Source: Deinococcus sp. QL22 (GTDB lineage Bacteria; Deinococcota; Deinococci; Deinococcales; Deinococcaceae). Taken from it: a stretch of 64,000 nt of DNA. The stretch covers positions 62,001-126,000 of the forward strand of contig NZ_CP097150.1 in the NCBI RefSeq assembly GCF_023370075.1. Direction: 5' to 3'. This document shows, one piece after another, positions 49,449 to 58,453 of this stretch (the stretch's first letter is position 1; every line of letters starts with the position of its first letter). Both the position numbers and the translations under genes were made by a program. The notes beneath the pieces are model-generated. The model worked only from the letters and a program-made list of their open reading frames with translations, had not been told where the DNA came from and searched no databases.

Positions 49449-50953
49449 AACACCTCGACACTCCCAAACTCTGGTTCGTCTGCGGCTCACAGCATTTGTA
49501 CGGCCCCGAAGTGATTCAGCAGGTGGCGGCTCACGCCCAGACCATCGCTGAGGCGCTGGACGCCGCGCCTGCCCTCCCGTTGCCCCTGATTTCCAAGGGC
49601 GTGCTGACCACGCCGGACGAGATTCGCGCCCTGTGCTTGCAGGCCAACGCCGACCCCACCTGCGCCGGATTGGTGCTGTGGATGCACACCTTTAGCCCCG
49701 CCAAAATGTGGATTGGCGGCCTGAGCAGCCTCAGCAAACCCTTCGTGCACCTGCACACCCAGTTCGAGCGAGACCTGCCCTGGGACAGCATCGACATGGA
49801 TTACATGAACCTGAACCAGTCGGCGCACGGTGACCGCGAGGCCGGATTCCTGCATACCCGCATGCGGCTGGAACGCAAAGTCGTGGTGGGCCACTGGAGC
49901 GACCCCGAAGTGCAGACCCGTTTGGGCGTGTGGGCGCGGGCAGCCTGGGCCTGGAACGACTGGCAGGGCGCGAAATTCGTGCGCTTTGGCGACAATATGC
50001 GTCAGGTGGCCGTGACCGAGGGCGACAAGGTCAGTGCCGAACTGCGCTTCGGCTTCAGCGTGAATACCCACGCGGTGGGCGACCTCGTGGAGCGTGTGAA
50101 TGCTGTGACCGAGGCCGAGATAGACGCCCTGATTCAGACCTATGGGGTTGAATACGACGTGGCCCCCGAATTGCAACCGGGCGGCGAGCGGCACAGTTCC
50201 CTGCGCGACGGCGCACGCATTGAGGCCGGAATGCGGGCCTTCTTGGAAGAGGGCGCCTACCGGGGCTTCACCGATACGTTTGAAGACCTGCACGGCCTGA
50301 AGCAGTTGCCGGGCCTCGCCACCCAACGCCTGATGGCCGAGGGCTACGGCTTTGGCGGAGAGGGCGACTGGAAAACGTCAGCCTTGGTTCGCGCCATGAA
50401 AGTGATGGCCCACGATTTGCCGGGTGGCACGTCGTTTATGGAGGATTACACCTACCACCTCGCACCGGGTCAGCATCAGGTGCTCGGTTCGCACATGCTG
50501 GAAATCTGCCCCAGTATCGCGGCGGCGCGGCCCCGGCTGGAAGTGCATGCCCTCGGCATCGGCGGCAAAGACGACCCGGTACGCCTGGTGTTCGACGCCG
50601 AGTTGGGCGCGGCCATCAACGTGTCGTTGATCGACCTTGGGAGCCGCTTCCGGGTGATCGTGAACGAGGTGGAATCGGTGGAACATCCGGGGCTGCCCAA
50701 ATTGCCAGTAGCGCGGGCCGTCTGGGAATGCAAACCCGATTTCAAAACCGCCTGCGCCGCGTGGATCTATGCGGGCGGAGCGCACCACACGGGCTACAGC
50801 ACCGCCGTGACCACCGAACACATCGAGGACTTTGCGGCCATCGCAGGCGTCGAACTGGCGGTGATTGACGGGGGAACCGGGCTGCGCGACTTCCGACAGA
50901 ATTTGCGCCTGAACGACCTGTATTACGTGCTGGCGCAGGGGTTGAGAGTATGA
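49445..50953 (+). CDS. araA: L-arabinose isomerase
   Basis: A 502-residue manganese enzyme converting L-arabinose to L-ribulose. Active-site and metal residues are in place: Glu in [18 protein letters not shown], Glu in [15 protein letters not shown], His in [11 protein letters not shown] and His in [12 protein letters not shown]-terminus [20 protein letters not shown] is standard. TTG start is supported by the 4-base overlap with araD and the lack of a closer alternative. Confidence 0.96.
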   Translation: MKHLDTPKLWFVCGSQHLYGPEVIQQVAAHAQTIAEALDAAPALPLPLISKGVLTTPDEIRALCLQANADPTCAGLVLWMHTFSPAKMWIGGLSSLSKPFVHLHTQFERDLPWDSIDMDYMNLNQSAHGDREAGFLHTRMRLERKVVVGHWSDPEVQTRLGVWARAAWAWNDWQGAKFVRFGDNMRQVAVTEGDKVSAELRFGFSVNTHAVGDLVERVNAVTEAEIDALIQTYGVEYDVAPELQPGGERHSSLRDGARIEAGMRAFLEEGAYRGFTDTFEDLHGLKQLPGLATQRLMAEGYGFGGEGDWKTSALVRAMKVMAHDLPGGTSFMEDYTYHLAPGQHQVLGSHMLEICPSIAAARPRLEVHALGIGGKDDPVRLVFDAELGAAINVSLIDLGSRFRVIVNEVESVEHPGLPKLPVARAVWECKPDFKTACAAWIYAGGAHHTGYSTAVTTEHIEDFAAIAGVELAVIDGGTGLRDFRQNLRLNDLYYVLAQGLRV

Positions 50954-50963
50954 GCGGGAAGGC

Positions 50964-51992
50964 ATGAAAGGCCGAATGGGTTTCTTGGGTCTCACGGCAC
51001 TGCTGGGCGGAGCGTTGGCCTGCACAGCTTTAGCACTGGGCGGCGGCTTACCAGATGTGCAACCCACCCTGCGCGGCGACCTGAATATTCACGACCCGAC
51101 GGTGCTGCGTCTGCCGGGCGGCTACGTGGCGATGGGCACCGGCTACGAGGGCATCGACGCGGGAACACTGCGCCTGAAAACTTCGGCGGATGGCGTGACC
51201 TGGGCCGACGCCGGACACCTGGGCAATACCCAGCCCGCCTGGGTCGCTAAGGTGCTGGGCGAAACCCCGCCCAACCTGTGGGCACCCAGCCTGTACCAGC
51301 GGGGCAGCGTCACCTACCTCTACTATTCCGCGTCTACCTTTGGGAAAAACACCAGCGGCATTGGCCTGATGACCCACGCCAAACTTGACCCTAAGCGCCC
51401 CAGCGTGGGCTGGGTCGACCGGGGCCTGGTGCTGTCCAGCAAAGCCGGAGACTCCTTCAATGCCATCGATCCGGCCCGCCTCGATACTGCCGATGGGCGG
51501 GCGTGGCTGGCCTACGGCTCGTGGTGGGACGGCATTCGCCTGCGCGAACTCGACCCGGTCGGCGGGCTGGTCAAACCCGGCACATCCGAAATCCGGCTGG
51601 CTTCCCGTGGGGGCCGGGCCATAGAAGCCCCCAGTTTGGTGCAGCACGGCGGCTACACCTACCTGTTCGTGTCGTTTGACCGCTGCTGCGCGGGCCTGAG
51701 TAGCACTTACCAGATCATGGTGGGCCGCTCGCGCAGTGTGACTGGGCCGTACCTAGACCGCGCCGGACGCTCCCTGTTGGAAGGCGGCGGCACAGAAATA
51801 CAGGCCAGCAAGGGCCGGTTTGTTGGGCCGGGCGGTCAAGAAATGTTCCGCACGGCAAGGGGCGACGCGTTGGCCTACCACTTTTACGACGGAGATCAGG
51901 GCGGCACGCCCATTCTGCAAACCTCGCCCATCGTGTGGGGCGCAGACGGCTGGCCCACGCTGCCCGCCCTGCCCCTGGGAGAAACACCATGA
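50964..51992 (+). CDS. Arabinan endo-1,5-alpha-L-arabinosidase, GH43
   Basis: A 342-residue secreted five-bladed beta-propeller glycosidase that cuts arabinan outside the cell. It has an N-terminal hydrophobic signal (MGFLGLTALLGGALACTALA). GH43 residues: general base Asp in NIHDPTVLRLPGG, Asp in SFNAIDPARLDTADG and general acid Glu in RAIEAPSLVQHGG; ELW-like APSLYQRG and the CC in FDRCCAGLSSTYQIMVGRS fit arabinanases. The ALAC sequence is a poor lipobox, so soluble export is as likely as a lipoprotein. Stop overlaps the next ATG. Confidence 0.92.
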   Translation: MKGRMGFLGLTALLGGALACTALALGGGLPDVQPTLRGDLNIHDPTVLRLPGGYVAMGTGYEGIDAGTLRLKTSADGVTWADAGHLGNTQPAWVAKVLGETPPNLWAPSLYQRGSVTYLYYSASTFGKNTSGIGLMTHAKLDPKRPSVGWVDRGLVLSSKAGDSFNAIDPARLDTADGRAWLAYGSWWDGIRLRELDPVGGLVKPGTSEIRLASRGGRAIEAPSLVQHGGYTYLFVSFDRCCAGLSSTYQIMVGRSRSVTGPYLDRAGRSLLEGGGTEIQASKGRFVGPGGQEMFRTARGDALAYHFYDGDQGGTPILQTSPIVWGADGWPTLPALPLGETP

Positions 51993-53047
51993 CCCACCTG
52001 AACCTGACCGAGACTCCACCCAAGGCCCATGACGCCGCCGTGCTGACCGCCCCCGGCACCTTTGCCTTCGTGCAGCGCGAGCTTGCCGCACCAGCCCCCG
52101 GAGAAGTCACTGTGCGAGTGCGCGCTGTGGGGGTATGCGGCTCTGACATTCACATGTACCAGGATGGGCGGATTGGCACCACCGAAATTCTGTCGCCGCT
52201 GGTGCTGGGGCACGAATTTATGGGCGAAATCGTGGCTGCACCGCAAGGCAGCACGGACGGAGAAGGGCGGCCTCTGCACCCCGGAATGCGCGTGGCGGTG
52301 GAACCCCATGTGGCCTGCGGGCACTGCCGCGCCTGCCTGGAAGGTCATCCCAACCTCTGCCCCGATCACACGTTTATGGGCGTGTTTCCGCGTGACGGAG
52401 CGCTGCAAACCTTTTTGAACGTGCCTGCCCACAACACTTTTGCCCTACCAGACCAGATCACTGATGTGGGCGGCGCGATGCTGGAACCGTTGGGCGTGGC
52501 CCTGCACGCGCTGAGGCTGGGGCACGTGCGGGTGGGCGACCGGGCAGCGGTGGTGGGCGCCGGGCCGATTGGCCTGCTGCTGGTGGCCCTCCTGCGCCTG
52601 AACGGAGTCACGGCCCTGCATGTGACCGAGCCGCTGGCGTGGCGGCGTGAGTTGGCCGCGCAACTGGGCGCGAGCAGCACCGCCGCCGGGTTTTCTGCCC
52701 CGCACGACAGCCTGTATGACGTGGTGTTCGAGGCCGCCTGGGCCGACGCCTCGGTGCAGGACGCGGCGCTACTGGCCCGGCCCGGTGCGCGGGTGGTGCT
52801 GGTGGGCATTCCCGGCGACGACCAGATGACCGTGCAGCATTCATTGGCCCGCCGCAAAGGGTTATCCCTCATCTTTGCGCGGCGCATGGCCCACACCTAT
52901 CCGGCAGCCATCGCGTTGGTCTCAGGCGGGTTGCTGGACGTCGATCAATTGGTCAGCGACGTGTATCCGCTGGCCGAAGTAGAGCGGGCTTTCCAGCGGC
53001 ACGTACAGTATGAACCGGGCGTCATCAAGGTAATGGTGACGGTCTAA
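51989..53047 (+). CDS. Zinc-dependent alcohol dehydrogenase (sorbitol/arabinitol dehydrogenase-like)
   Basis: A 352-residue medium-chain dehydrogenase. Catalytic zinc ligands: Cys in VGVCGSDIHMY, His-Glu in VLGHEFMGEI; structural zinc Cys set in CGHCRACLEGHPNLC; NAD motif VVGAGPIGLLLVALL. Start ATG 51989 overlaps the GH43 stop (ATGA). In the arabinose operon it could oxidise L-arabinitol or L-arabinose; araBAD does not need it, so its role is open. Confidence 0.9.
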   Translation: MTHLNLTETPPKAHDAAVLTAPGTFAFVQRELAAPAPGEVTVRVRAVGVCGSDIHMYQDGRIGTTEILSPLVLGHEFMGEIVAAPQGSTDGEGRPLHPGMRVAVEPHVACGHCRACLEGHPNLCPDHTFMGVFPRDGALQTFLNVPAHNTFALPDQITDVGGAMLEPLGVALHALRLGHVRVGDRAAVVGAGPIGLLLVALLRLNGVTALHVTEPLAWRRELAAQLGASSTAAGFSAPHDSLYDVVFEAAWADASVQDAALLARPGARVVLVGIPGDDQMTVQHSLARRKGLSLIFARRMAHTYPAAIALVSGGLLDVDQLVSDVYPLAEVERAFQRHVQYEPGVIKVMVTV

Positions 53048-53216
53048 CTGGGACGATGTGGGTCTGGACAGGCGGCAGGGGCAACAGATGACGGCCTCAA
53101 GCTGAAGGTTATCTGTCTGACCTCCCAACTTCTTCGCGACATCCCCTCTGATAGATTGCCGCGTATGGCTGCCGCGCTCCACCTTGTTTCACCTGTTTTG
53201 AACCCACAAGGCAATC

Positions 53217-54245
53217 ATGTCTAAAACCAGTACCACCGCCGTGACCATCCATGATGTCGCCCGCCATTCCGGCGTGTCTTATCAAACGGTATCGCGGGTC
53301 GTGAACAACCACGTCAGTGTGGCCGCCACCACCCGCGAACGTGTGCTGCAGGCCATTCAGGAGCTGAATTACCGCCCCAGCCTGCTCGCCAAAAGCTTGG
53401 TCAGTAAGAGGTCGGGGCTGTTGGGCGTGGTGGCCTACGGCACCGACCAGTACGGACCGTCGCAGGTGGTTCAGAACGTAGAACGCTGCGCCCGCAAACA
53501 CGGCTACGAAGTCATTCTGGTTACGCTGCGTGAATTCAAGGAAGCCGAGATGCTGAACGCAGTGGGCCGGTTGCAACAATTTGGCGTCGACGGCGTGGTG
53601 TTGCTGGCTCCCTACGACGCCCACGACATTGTGCGTGGCCTGGGCAGTCAGGTGCCGTTTATTCTGGTCGACGCCACCGCTGATGTCGACGGCACCACCG
53701 TCAGCATCGATCAGGTCGAGGGGGCCGTGATCGCCACCGAACACCTGATCGGCCTCGGTCACCGCGATATTCTGCACATCAGCGGCCCGCGTGAGTGGAG
53801 CGACGCCGAGTTGCGGCATCAGGGCTACGTGCAGACTCTAGAGCGCCACGGCTTAGGTGTTTTGCCCCGGCACGAGGGTGACTGGAGTCCGGGCAGCGGA
53901 TTTGCGGCCACGCGGCGGGCGCTCGACGCCGGAATATCGTTCAGTGCGGTGCTGGCAGGCAACGACCAGATGGCCCTCGGTGTACTGACGGCGCTCAAGG
54001 GTGCGGGCCTGAATGTCCCAGCTGACGTGTCGGTGGTGGGCTTCGACGATACCCCCGAAGCGGCCTTTTACGACCCGCCCCTGACCACGGTCGTGCAAGA
54101 TTTTGGCCTGCTGGGACGCAAGAGTTTGGACGAACTGCTGCGCCTGATCGAGCAGCCCACCGCACACAGCCGCCACGTCGTGTTCCAGCCGCAACTGATC
54201 TTGAGGGGAAGTACGGCACGCCGGCCTGATCCAGAAACGCACTAA
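53217..54245 (+). CDS. LacI-family regulator of the arabinose regulon
   Basis: A 342-residue LacI/GalR-type repressor: HTH VTIHDVARHSGVSYQTVSRV (about 9-28), hinge YRPSLLAKSLVSKRSG and sensor domain with FGVDGVVLLAPYDAHD, NDQMALGVLTALKGAG and VSVVGFDDTPEAAFYDPPLT. It lies at the end of the arabinose genes and is the natural reader of the operators at 41773, 43530 and 47005, whose central CG suits LacI hinges. Whether L-arabinose or an oligomer is the inducer is not shown. No operator copy was found before its own start. Confidence 0.92.
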   Translation: MSKTSTTAVTIHDVARHSGVSYQTVSRVVNNHVSVAATTRERVLQAIQELNYRPSLLAKSLVSKRSGLLGVVAYGTDQYGPSQVVQNVERCARKHGYEVILVTLREFKEAEMLNAVGRLQQFGVDGVVLLAPYDAHDIVRGLGSQVPFILVDATADVDGTTVSIDQVEGAVIATEHLIGLGHRDILHISGPREWSDAELRHQGYVQTLERHGLGVLPRHEGDWSPGSGFAATRRALDAGISFSAVLAGNDQMALGVLTALKGAGLNVPADVSVVGFDDTPEAAFYDPPLTTVVQDFGLLGRKSLDELLRLIEQPTAHSRHVVFQPQLILRGSTARRPDPETH

Positions 54246-54505
54246 GACTTTTTGGCACGGAAAACGAAGTTGCAATGAAACGCCAACGCTTCTTTATCAG
54301 GTTGCCCCTCTCCGCTGGCTACTTGGACTCCAGATAATGCCGTGACAGCATTGGGAGTGCCGCCTGTACGGCCCCGAACCGGAGTCCGTATCATACGGAC
54401 TTGCTTTGATTTCCGAACATCTGCAAAGGCACCGATAGAGTCGTCCATCGCCGCCAGCCCGTACCCATTGCCACTCGTTCGGCCCGGATGATGTTCAGGA
54501 ATCAT
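54242..54505 (-). CDS. Possible small hypothetical protein
   Basis: An 87-codon frame convergent with the LacI gene (stop codons overlap). An internal start at about 54448 gives a 68-residue product ending SGEGQPDKEALAFHCNFVFRAKKS in part. No family recognised and no clear ribosome site. It covers the palindrome at 54383-54401, which argues that the region may be regulatory instead. Confidence 0.25.
   Translation of the reverse strand: MIPEHHPGRTSGNGYGLAAMDDSIGAFADVRKSKQVRMIRTPVRGRTGGTPNAVTALSGVQVASGEGQPDKEALAFHCNFVFRAKKS
54383..54401. repeat. Palindrome AGTCCGTAT-C-ATACGGACT
   Basis: Nine-base perfect arms around a central C. The CGGAGTCCGT core also occurs in the right arm of the repeat at 44974-45032, so it may belong to the same small repeat family or serve as an operator or terminator upstream of the VWA gene. 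Confidence 0.45.
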
Positions 54506-54625
54506 CGCGATTCGGTATCAGGCCAAGGGGAATTCCCAAAGAACAATGGAGCACTCATAACTCGGAACTGCCTATCATGCGGTGTCGTACAGAGCACAGA
54601 GCAACGTCACCACAGGAGGCTAGTT

Positions 54626-56014
54626 ATGCTGGACGCCACAATGCGGCCCCACCGAGAGTTTTTATTGGCCCATACCGCAGGGCAGAAGTTGTTTGTCATG
54701 TTGAATGTCTTGCCGGATCAACAGGCCATGCAGGCGCGGCCCAATCTGTCGGTGGTGTTTGTGGTCGACACGTCCGGCTCTATGCGTGAAGTCGTGACCG
54801 AGCCGACGGAGCACACCGGGCAGACCACTGTCGTTGATGGGCAACGCTACGAGATCGTGCGCGGGGGCAAAAACAAGTTGCAACTGGTCACTGAAGCGTT
54901 GCGCGGCATCATCACTTCTGATCTGATTCAGCCGGAAGACCGTCTGGCTCTGGTCAAATTTGATGATCTGGCCGAAATCCTTGTGCCATTTACCGCTGCC
55001 ACCGACCGGGCCGCCTTGCTGAAGGCCACCGATCAGCTGGACTGGTATTCGGGCGGCACCCAGATGGGCGCGGGCATGAAAGCCGGGGTACGGGTGCTGA
55101 ATACCGAATCGGGCAGCCGCCGGATGGTACTCCTCACCGATGGGCAGGCCTTCGATTCGGAAGTGGTGCAGGAACAGGCGGGCGTGCTGGCCGGAATGCA
55201 GGTGTCGGTGACCACCATCGGCGTGGGCGACGACGTGAATACCGAACTGCTGACCGAGATCACTGACCGCACACAGGGCCAACCCATCGACGTGGTGCCC
55301 GACAACCAGAATCCCCAGCCTCCTGCGGTGCGGGCGTCCGAGTTGCCCGCCGCGCTGCTGGGCGACCTTCAGCAGGCGGCCAACGAAGTCGTGACCAACG
55401 TGGCGCTGACCGTGCGGGCCGTCAAGGACGTGAAACTGGAACGGGTCACCCGTGTGCAGCCCACCCAGACCGAGGTGACCAAAACCGAGGGGCCGCTGCA
55501 ACTTGGCAATGTTGAAGCCGGAACAGGCGCGACCTACATTCTGGAATTTACCCTGCCAGAGCGCCCTGCGGCCCGAATGCGACTGGCCCAACTGGGGCTG
55601 ACCTACGAAGTGCCCGGTGCCAAATACCGGGGCGAATTGCCGCCGCTGGACGTGGTGGTGGAATTTACTGGTGACGAAACGATGGCCGCGCGGGTAGACG
55701 GAGAAGTGATGCAGTGGGTTCAGCAGCGCAATATCGAAAGTCTGGTGGCGCAGGCCAGCCGGGAAGCGCAGAGCAACCCCGAACAGGCCGCCAAGACGCT
55801 CGAACAGGCCCGCAACATGACCCAGCGCCTCGGCAACGGGGCCATGACTCAGGTGCTTGACCGGGCCATTGGCGAACTGGGCAGCAGCAAGACCATCAGC
55901 CTCGGCACAGCCAAAACCATGCGGCTGGGCGCAAAAACACAGACCCTCAAGGCGGGCAGCGGCGCGGGTGGCCTGCCCACCGACGAGGAAATTCGCAAGC
56001 TGACCGGAGCTTAG
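54626..56014 (+). CDS. VWA-domain protein of phospho-signalling module
   Basis: A 462-residue cytoplasmic protein. The von Willebrand factor A domain (about 40-240) has a complete metal site: DTSGS (Asp48, Ser50, Ser52), a Thr in YSGGTQMGAGM and an Asp in VLLTDGQAFDSE. A beta-rich middle follows and a helical C-terminus with a repeated TKTI/SLGTAKTMRLGAKTQT stretch rich in Thr and Ser, a plausible phosphorylation target. ATG 54626 follows AGGAGG. It leads an operon with kinase, FHA and PP2C genes. Confidence 0.88.
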   Translation: MLDATMRPHREFLLAHTAGQKLFVMLNVLPDQQAMQARPNLSVVFVVDTSGSMREVVTEPTEHTGQTTVVDGQRYEIVRGGKNKLQLVTEALRGIITSDLIQPEDRLALVKFDDLAEILVPFTAATDRAALLKATDQLDWYSGGTQMGAGMKAGVRVLNTESGSRRMVLLTDGQAFDSEVVQEQAGVLAGMQVSVTTIGVGDDVNTELLTEITDRTQGQPIDVVPDNQNPQPPAVRASELPAALLGDLQQAANEVVTNVALTVRAVKDVKLERVTRVQPTQTEVTKTEGPLQLGNVEAGTGATYILEFTLPERPAARMRLAQLGLTYEVPGAKYRGELPPLDVVVEFTGDETMAARVDGEVMQWVQQRNIESLVAQASREAQSNPEQAAKTLEQARNMTQRLGNGAMTQVLDRAIGELGSSKTISLGTAKTMRLGAKTQTLKAGSGAGGLPTDEEIRKLTGA

Positions 56015-56018
56015 GTCG

Positions 56019-57647
56019 GTGAGTTGCCCCGTCTGCGGCTCGGCTGTTCAGCCAGGCGAAACGGTCTGCCACACCTGCGGCGCACCGCTGACCGCCTCCG
56101 GGCTGGTGGCCTTGCCCGTCGGTATGGCCTTGGCGGGCGGTCAGTACACCCTCAGCCGCGTGCTGGGGCAGGGCGGCTTCGGCATCACCTACGCGGGCGA
56201 GGACACCCGGCTGGGCCTCAAGGTCGCCATCAAGGAACTGTTTCTGGACGGGTCTTCGCGGCGCGGCAAAACGGTGGTCGCGCCGGGCAATATCAGCAGC
56301 GCCGAGTACCAGACCACCAAAACAGGCTTTCTGGACGAAGCCAAAGTGCTGGCCAGCTTCAACGATCCCGGCATCGTCAAGGTGATGAATTACTTCGAGG
56401 AAAACAGCACCGCCTACCTGGTAATGGAATTCTTGGAAGGCAGCACGCTCGGCGGCCTGATCGAAAAGCGCGGCCCCATGCCCCCTGACGTGGTGTTCGA
56501 GGTGGCCCGTTCGGTGGCAAAGACTCTGGAGGTGATTCATCAGCGCGGCTTGCTGCACCGCGACATCAAGCCCGACAACATCTTTTTCAATCAGACCGGG
56601 CGCATCGTGCTGATCGACTTCGGCTCTGTGCGGGCCTTCGTGGCGGGCAAAACACTGAGCCATACCCGGCTGGTCACGCCCGGTTACGCGCCGCTGGAAC
56701 AGTACGGCAATTCGGGGCGCTTTGGGCCATACACCGATATTTACGCGCTGGGGGCCACATTACTGCACGCCCTGACCGGCCAGATGCCGCCGCCCGCCAC
56801 CGACCTGATGTTGGGCACGTCCCTGCCACCGATGCCCGATTCAACCTTACCGGGACTCCGCAGGGCCATCACTCAGGCAATGGCTCTGCGCGTAGAAGAC
56901 CGACCCCAGAGTGCACAGGCTCTGTTGGCGATCCTGACGACACCAACGACAAGGCCGAAGACGGCCGCGCCCCCTTCCCCTGTTCCCCCCGCTCCAGCCC
57001 CCCGCGCCCCGACTCCTGCACCACCAGCCCCAAAACCTTCAGCCCCTCAGGTTCCGGCCCCAGCCGCCCGGCCACCCGCGCCCAAGCCGAAACCTGCTCC
57101 GGTACAGCCCGCCGCCGCGCCGCCAAAGCCTGTGCCCCCTGCGCCCAAACCCTTGCCCCGGACTCCCGCCGCGCCTGCTCCTAAACCCTCACCGACCCCC
57201 GTTCCAGCGGCTCCCGTCGCCACTCCGAAACCCGCTCCTACGCCCCCACCTGTCCCTCTTCCCGCGCCCAGTGCTGCCGCTGCCGTGCCTGTGCCGACTG
57301 CGCCCGCTACCAAACCCCGCGCCCCGGTGTCCCGCATCATCTTTATCGCGGTCTGCACTCTCTTGGGGGCGGCGGTTGCTGCTCTATCGGTAGAAGAATA
57401 CTTTGCCGCGCCCATTCAACTCACCCAGTATGCTCTGGCCGCTGGCGTGGGCGCAGTGGCGGGGGCCGTTGCGGGCGGCCTGCTGTGGTTCGCGTTGCCG
57501 GTGGCCCTGCCCCTGGCGGCGGGTGCAGCGGCGTACTTCTACACCCAAACGGCGGGGCTGAACTGGCCCACCGTCGTTAGCGCCAGCATCGGCGCAGCAG
57601 ACCTCGCCCTCATTTTCCTGATCCTCATTCGCCGTATCTCACTTTAA
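56019..57647 (+). CDS. Zinc-ribbon Ser/Thr protein kinase with membrane anchor
   Basis: A 542-residue kinase. Zinc ribbon Cys3, Cys6, Cys17 and Cys20; kinase domain (about 42-300) with GQGGFGITYAG, VAIKE lysine, catalytic loop LLHRDIKPDNIFF, metal motif IDFGSVR and TPGYAPLEQYG with no classic APE. A Pro/Ala-rich linker (about 310-435) leads to about three hydrophobic segments at the C-terminus, so the kinase is held at the membrane facing the cytoplasm. No PASTA repeats. GTG start 4 bases after the VWA stop. Probably phosphorylates the VWA or FHA partner. Confidence 0.93.
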   Translation: MSCPVCGSAVQPGETVCHTCGAPLTASGLVALPVGMALAGGQYTLSRVLGQGGFGITYAGEDTRLGLKVAIKELFLDGSSRRGKTVVAPGNISSAEYQTTKTGFLDEAKVLASFNDPGIVKVMNYFEENSTAYLVMEFLEGSTLGGLIEKRGPMPPDVVFEVARSVAKTLEVIHQRGLLHRDIKPDNIFFNQTGRIVLIDFGSVRAFVAGKTLSHTRLVTPGYAPLEQYGNSGRFGPYTDIYALGATLLHALTGQMPPPATDLMLGTSLPPMPDSTLPGLRRAITQAMALRVEDRPQSAQALLAILTTPTTRPKTAAPPSPVPPAPAPRAPTPAPPAPKPSAPQVPAPAARPPAPKPKPAPVQPAAAPPKPVPPAPKPLPRTPAAPAPKPSPTPVPAAPVATPKPAPTPPPVPLPAPSAAAAVPVPTAPATKPRAPVSRIIFIAVCTLLGAAVAALSVEEYFAAPIQLTQYALAAGVGAVAGAVAGGLLWFALPVALPLAAGAAAYFYTQTAGLNWPTVVSASIGAADLALIFLILIRRISL

Positions 57648-57681
57648 TCTCGTCCTAGTCGACATTCCCGGAGGAACCACC

Positions 57682-58452
57682 ATGACCATTCTCTGCACCG
57701 TCTGCGGCACCGCCAACCCCGAAGGCACTACCTACTGCGAGGGCTGCGGCGTCGAATTGTCGGCCACTGCCGCGCCCACGCCCACCACAACGCCTCAAAC
57801 TCCGCAGGAAGTCCTGCCCGAAGTGGTTTCCACCGAAGCTGCACCCGCTCCCGTGGACGCGACGCCGCCAGCCGCAGTGTTTAATGAACCTCCTGTATTC
57901 AGTGAAGCGCCTGTGTCCAGCGCAGAATTGACTGCCGCCGCACCGACAGAACCTGTGGCCGAGGAAGCCGCGCCTGTGGGCGGGGAATTTACAGAAGAAT
58001 CAGCGTCAGCAACGCCCGTCTCTCCAGAACTTGGGTCTGAACTGTCCACAGCCGAAGGCGCTGCTCCCGCGCCAGCCGCTGAAACGCCCTCAGCCACTCC
58101 CGTCCTGACTGGAGAAGCCAAGCTGGGAATCAAGAAATTTGGTGCGCCCACTGGCGAATTCATTCCACTGCAAGGTGAGCGTCTGGTTGTCGGGCGCTTC
58201 GACGCTTCCAGCGGCCCAGTAGACATCGACCTGAGCGGCCTGGGCGGGCAGGAGCATATTTCGCGCCGCCACGCCGAGTTGTACCGCGAACTGGGCGTGT
58301 GGGCCGTGCGCGACCTCGGTTCCACCAACGGCGTGTACATCAAGCGCAAGGGTGAACCGAGTTTCTCGCCGCGCCTGCAAGAGCCTGCAACGCTGACAGA
58401 CGGCGACGAATTGGCCTTTGGCAACCTGATGCTGATCTTCCACCAGAGCTGA
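57682..58452 (+). CDS. Zinc-ribbon FHA-domain protein
   Basis: A 256-residue protein: zinc ribbon Cys5, Cys8, Cys19 and Cys22 with the same CxxC-N10-CxxC spacing as the kinase; a Pro/Ala/Glu-rich disordered linker (about 28-145); and a C-terminal FHA domain that binds phosphothreonine, with VVGRFDAS, ISRRHAELYRE and LGSTNGVYI. It has a GGAGG site. It is placed between kinase and phosphatase, so it likely reads the kinase's products. Confidence 0.93.
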   Translation: MTILCTVCGTANPEGTTYCEGCGVELSATAAPTPTTTPQTPQEVLPEVVSTEAAPAPVDATPPAAVFNEPPVFSEAPVSSAELTAAAPTEPVAEEAAPVGGEFTEESASATPVSPELGSELSTAEGAAPAPAAETPSATPVLTGEAKLGIKKFGAPTGEFIPLQGERLVVGRFDASSGPVDIDLSGLGGQEHISRRHAELYRELGVWAVRDLGSTNGVYIKRKGEPSFSPRLQEPATLTDGDELAFGNLMLIFHQS

Positions 58453-58453
58453 A

